In this document: positions 3,798 to 5,994 of the stretch, piece by piece
Layout: the number at the start of each line of letters is the position of its first letter
How positions within the stretch are numbered: the first letter of the stretch is position 1
Source of the DNA: Nitrososphaerota archaeon
GTDB lineage: Archaea; Thermoproteota; Nitrososphaeria; Nitrososphaerales; Gagatemarchaeaceae
Assembly (NCBI GenBank): GCA_003135575.1
Contig: PLCG01000114.1
Location: forward strand, 6,389-12,382
DNA: 5,994 nucleotides
Direction of reading: 5' to 3'
Notes under the pieces: generated by a model
The model's database searches: none
What the model was told of the DNA's origin: nothing
The model's input: the letters and a program-made list of their open reading frames with translations, nothing else
Program-made: the position numbers and the translations under genes

Positions 3798-5051
3798 TCA
3801 GGTTGAGGAGTGCGGCAGCAGCGGCCCTTGCAGGCTCATCAGCGCCTCGATGGGCGGGAAGCGGCCGCCGGCCCAGCCGTGCAGGAACGACCCGCCGCTG
3901 ATGCATATCCTTCCGCCGGAGTCCTCGATGTGACCGAGGAGACCTCCCGCGTTCAGCTCCTGCGAGGTGTCTCCACCCAGGAAGATGAGGCCGTCTCCGC
4001 TTATCCTCTTGGTCAGCTCTAGCCCGTTCTGGTATCCCTTCTCGTAGACGCCGAGGGGCCCTGCCCTGATCCTCAGCGGCTTTTCTTGGAGCATCGAAGC
4101 GTAGGTCTCCATGGTCTCTGGGCCGATGTCCCTGATCTCTCCCTTGGTCTTCGGCAGGTCCTCGAGCTTGACGGCCTTCCTCACGCCGCCTTCGTCGACC
4201 ATAAAGTCCACAGGGTGCCTCAACCCGTTTTCGCCTTGACTCTTTATGAGCGAGTCGAGCTTCTTGGCCTCGCCAAAGTCCTCCGTGCTGAACTTCTTCT
4301 CGAGGAACCTGTTGTTGGCCTCGCCGAGGTCGTATCCCCTCGACTTTGCGATCACCTGTCCGGGGAGGCCGCCGGTGAAGATGTCCACGCCCATCTGGGC
4401 TATCTTCACGAGGTCTTGGACCTTCTGGATCTTGGCTCCGCCCATTATCAGCGCCTTTGGCTCGTTGCTGTTGACGACCTCCTGGAGGATCCTGAGCTCG
4501 TAGGAGGAGCGCAGGCCTATCCAGGTCGGGGCGATGTAGGGCAGGCACATGAGGCTGGAGTCCTCCCTGTGCCAGGTCGGGATGGAGTCGTTTACGCAGC
4601 TCTGGATTATCCCCTTGAAGAACGGGACGTAGGTATTCTTCTCCGCGTCCCACTTCTTCTCCTCCTCGAAGTACCTCATGTTGTCTAGGAGTATGATCTG
4701 TCTCCGCTTGAGGCCCTTTATCTTCTTCTTCGTGTCTTCGGTGAAGATCTGGTCGTAGGGCACAAAGTCGACCTCCATGTCCTGCGGAAGGAGTTTTTTC
4801 AGAGTCTCAAAGTGGGGCATGAACGAGGTGAAGTCGTCGCCTCCCTTCCTTCCCTGGTGGCTCATGACGACCAGGCCCGCGTAATCGGAATACATCTCCA
4901 GCACGTGCCCGTAGACCCTCATCCTGAGCGCGTCTTCCTCTATCCGCCCCTTGGAAGCGGGGAGGTTGATGTCCACGCGGACGAGCACCGGTGTCTTCAG
5001 CTGCCGCCCTAGGTTGACCAGCTTGTAGGGTTGAAGCTTACTGGAGTTCAC
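3798..5051 (-). CDS. pgk: Phosphoglycerate kinase (archaeal type)
   Basis: This 417-aa enzyme interconverts 3-phosphoglycerate plus ATP and 1,3-bisphosphoglycerate plus ADP in the cytosolic glycolysis/gluconeogenesis trunk. The N-terminal, substrate-binding half shows VRVDINLP (24-31), ALRMR with the likely catalytic Arg (about 43), SHQGRK (64-69), DNMRYFEEEKK (123-133) and VNDSIPTWHREDSS (153-166). The C-terminal, nucleotide-binding half shows MGGAK (203-207), DIGPETME (308-315), AGPLGVYE (330-337), GGDTSQEL (359-366), SGGSFL (385-390) and PPIEAL (399-404). Length is normal for the family. Several motifs are variant: SHQGRK for SHLGRP, GGDTS for GGGDT/GGDS, and ISGGS for the usual STGGG loop. 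The start is GTG 5051; the frame is closed upstream by TAA 5075-5073 and has no ATG. A TATA element 25 bp away supports a leaderless transcript. The gene stands alone, downstream of amt but with its own promoter. Confidence 0.95.
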   Translation of the reverse strand: MNSSKLQPYKLVNLGRQLKTPVLVRVDINLPASKGRIEEDALRMRVYGHVLEMYSDYAGLVVMSHQGRKGGDDFTSFMPHFETLKKLLPQDMEVDFVPYDQIFTEDTKKKIKGLKRRQIILLDNMRYFEEEKKWDAEKNTYVPFFKGIIQSCVNDSIPTWHREDSSLMCLPYIAPTWIGLRSSYELRILQEVVNSNEPKALIMGGAKIQKVQDLVKIAQMGVDIFTGGLPGQVIAKSRGYDLGEANNRFLEKKFSTEDFGEAKKLDSLIKSQGENGLRHPVDFMVDEGGVRKAVKLEDLPKTKGEIRDIGPETMETYASMLQEKPLRIRAGPLGVYEKGYQNGLELTKRISGDGLIFLGGDTSQELNAGGLLGHIEDSGGRICISGGSFLHGWAGGRFPPIEALMSLQGPLLPHSST

Positions 5052-5070
5052 AAAGCCCGTAGGGTTTGAA

Positions 5071-5080
5071 TATTATTTAT
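5071..5080 (-). promoter_or_regulatory. TATA box for pgk (leaderless)
   Basis: On the minus strand this reads ATAAATAATA, an excellent archaeal TATA element, centred about 25 bp before the GTG start of pgk. The transcription start should coincide with the start codon, and there is no Shine-Dalgarno site. Confidence 0.65.
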
Positions 5081-5123
5081 GAATTCCGATAGAAAGTTCG
5101 CGGACCCGGCCCTTCGCGTCGTG

Positions 5124-5128
5124 AAAAA
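5124..5128 (-). terminator. Possible oligo-T terminator after amt
   Basis: A TTTTT tract on the minus strand lies about 75 bp beyond the amt stop and before the pgk TATA box. Short T-tracts end transcription in archaea, so it may separate amt from pgk. The tract is short, so this is tentative. Confidence 0.3.
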
Positions 5129-5201
5129 GGACGGGCCCAGAACCAAGCGTCCGCCTGAGCGATGCCTAGCGTCCTGGAGATGAAGTCCGGCGACCTGACG
5201 G

Positions 5202-5994
5202 TCAGGCCTTTGCCGGGGCCCTCATCTCGGACATCTCGGGTTCCTCGTCCTGAGGCTCGATCTCTTCGCCGTGGATGGCCTTGTCGCCCTCCAGCAACTG
5301 CTTGTCGGACATCCTCAGTGGCATGACCAAGCCGATTACCTTCCAGATTAGGAAGGTCACCACGAAGCTATAGACGATCACGACCAGCGCCGCGACGATT
5401 TGTATCCCCAACAGGCTGAAGCTGCCGAAGGCTGCTCCCGTGAGCCCTGGGTACACAAACTGAGTCACTGCGGGGTCCGCGAATATGCCGGTGAGGATTC
5501 CTCCCGTGAGCCCCGCGACTCCGTGAGCCGGGAACACTCCGAGGGCATCATCGACCTTCATCCTTGGCAGCAACTTGTAAGTCGCCAGCCACGGGATGGT
5601 GCCGCCTGCGATGCCAAGGATGATGGCGCCGTATCCGCTAACGTATCCAGCGGCCGGAGTGATACAGACTAGGCCCGTTACCGCTCCGCTGCAAGCCCCG
5701 ACGAGGGTAGGCTTTCCTAGGAACTTCATGTCCATGAGCATCCAAGCGACGCAGCTCACTGCCGTCGCGAGGTCTGTGTTCAGGACGGCTATCGAGGCAT
5801 CGACGCTGGAGCCGTATGGGTCGCCTCCGTTGAACCCGTTCCAGCCGAGCCAAAGCAGCCCTGCGCCGATGAAGACGAAGTAGAGGTTGTTTGGCTTGAT
5901 CCCCTTCGACTTCATAGCTCTGGGACCTATCGCGATTGCAGATGCCAAGGCAGCGATACCTGCGTTGAGGTGGATCACATATCCGCCCGAGAAG
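5202..5994 (-). CDS. amt: Ammonium transporter Amt, C-terminal part (5' end beyond window)
   Basis: The frame ends at TGA 5204-5202 and stays open to the window edge, giving 263 visible residues; GTG 5978 is an internal valine, not the start. Amt proteins are trimeric membrane channels that pass ammonium/ammonia. The visible part begins in the conserved FSGGYVIHLNAG segment, whose H8 is the first of the pore's twin histidines. The second, H157, lies in GVFPAHGVAGLTGGILTGIF. Between them are LLWLGWNGFNGGD (about 46-58) and several hydrophobic helices with short loops, and a last long helix runs at about 190-220. The cytosolic tail has GDKAIHGEE (236-244), matching the family's GLD-x-HGE motif that interacts with GlnK/PII regulators, followed by an acidic extension rich in Glu, Asp and Pro. 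In ammonia-oxidising archaea Amt supplies or senses ammonium, but the sequence alone does not show that lifestyle. About the first third to two fifths of the protein is missing. Confidence 0.95.
   Translation of the reverse strand, partial: FSGGYVIHLNAGIAALASAIAIGPRAMKSKGIKPNNLYFVFIGAGLLWLGWNGFNGGDPYGSSVDASIAVLNTDLATAVSCVAWMLMDMKFLGKPTLVGACSGAVTGLVCITPAAGYVSGYGAIILGIAGGTIPWLATYKLLPRMKVDDALGVFPAHGVAGLTGGILTGIFADPAVTQFVYPGLTGAAFGSFSLLGIQIVAALVVIVYSFVVTFLIWKVIGLVMPLRMSDKQLLEGDKAIHGEEIEPQDEEPEMSEMRAPAKA

Noticed and set aside
3613..4653. Minus-strand 346-codon frame, Arg/Pro/Gly-rich
   Set aside because: Frame-shifted shadow of phosphoglycerate kinase, typical in GC-rich DNA.
5079..5183. 34-codon basic plus-strand ORF in the amt-pgk gap
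   Set aside because: Its ATG lies within or beside the pgk TATA element, there is no promoter or ribosome site at a sensible distance, and no family is recognised.

Overview
This window looks archaeal, most likely from the Nitrososphaeria (Thaumarchaeota) or a close relative. That placement rests on an archaeal-type phosphoglycerate kinase, an Amt ammonium transporter, several tiny zinc-finger-like proteins, short AT-rich TATA elements 25-30 bp before start codons, almost no Shine-Dalgarno leaders and frequent TTG/GTG starts. The DNA is GC-rich in genes, with AT-rich intergenic promoters. No mobile element, CRISPR array, rRNA or tRNA was seen.

Layout. At the left edge, a partial minus-strand gene (1-304) of unknown function runs off the window. 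A long intergenic region (305-605) follows, holding hairpins, a doubtful 43-codon minus ORF, and a 10-bp inverted repeat that runs into a TATA box. Then come a 57-aa plus-strand protein resembling DUF5679 zinc ribbons but without any cysteine (606-779) and a VOC/glyoxalase-fold protein lacking the usual metal ligands (914-1351). Convergent to these is a minus-strand pair: a DUF3303-like alpha/beta protein with a C-terminal CCHH finger (2002-2448), then a membrane-anchored extracytoplasmic protein (1362-1979). Divergent from that pair is a 51-aa plus ORF (2550-2705), followed by three GCTATAG repeats, an AN1-like zinc-finger protein (2820-3005) and a membrane-anchored protein with a C-terminal DUF4430-like domain (3123-3779). 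On the minus strand at the right lie phosphoglycerate kinase (3798-5051) and the C-terminal half of an Amt transporter (5202 to the window edge).

How the genes fit together. There is no single operon. Phosphoglycerate kinase serves central carbon metabolism (gluconeogenesis/glycolysis) and Amt takes up ammonium; each appears to be its own transcription unit. The remainder is a set of small, mostly single-gene units: three putative small zinc-binding or zinc-ribbon-derived proteins and two surface-exposed proteins. I found no convincing new multi-gene system. The items most worth a second look are the cysteine-free zinc-ribbon relative with its operator-like dyad, the GCTATAG repeats, the unlisted 51-aa gene, and the domain fusion at 2002-2448.
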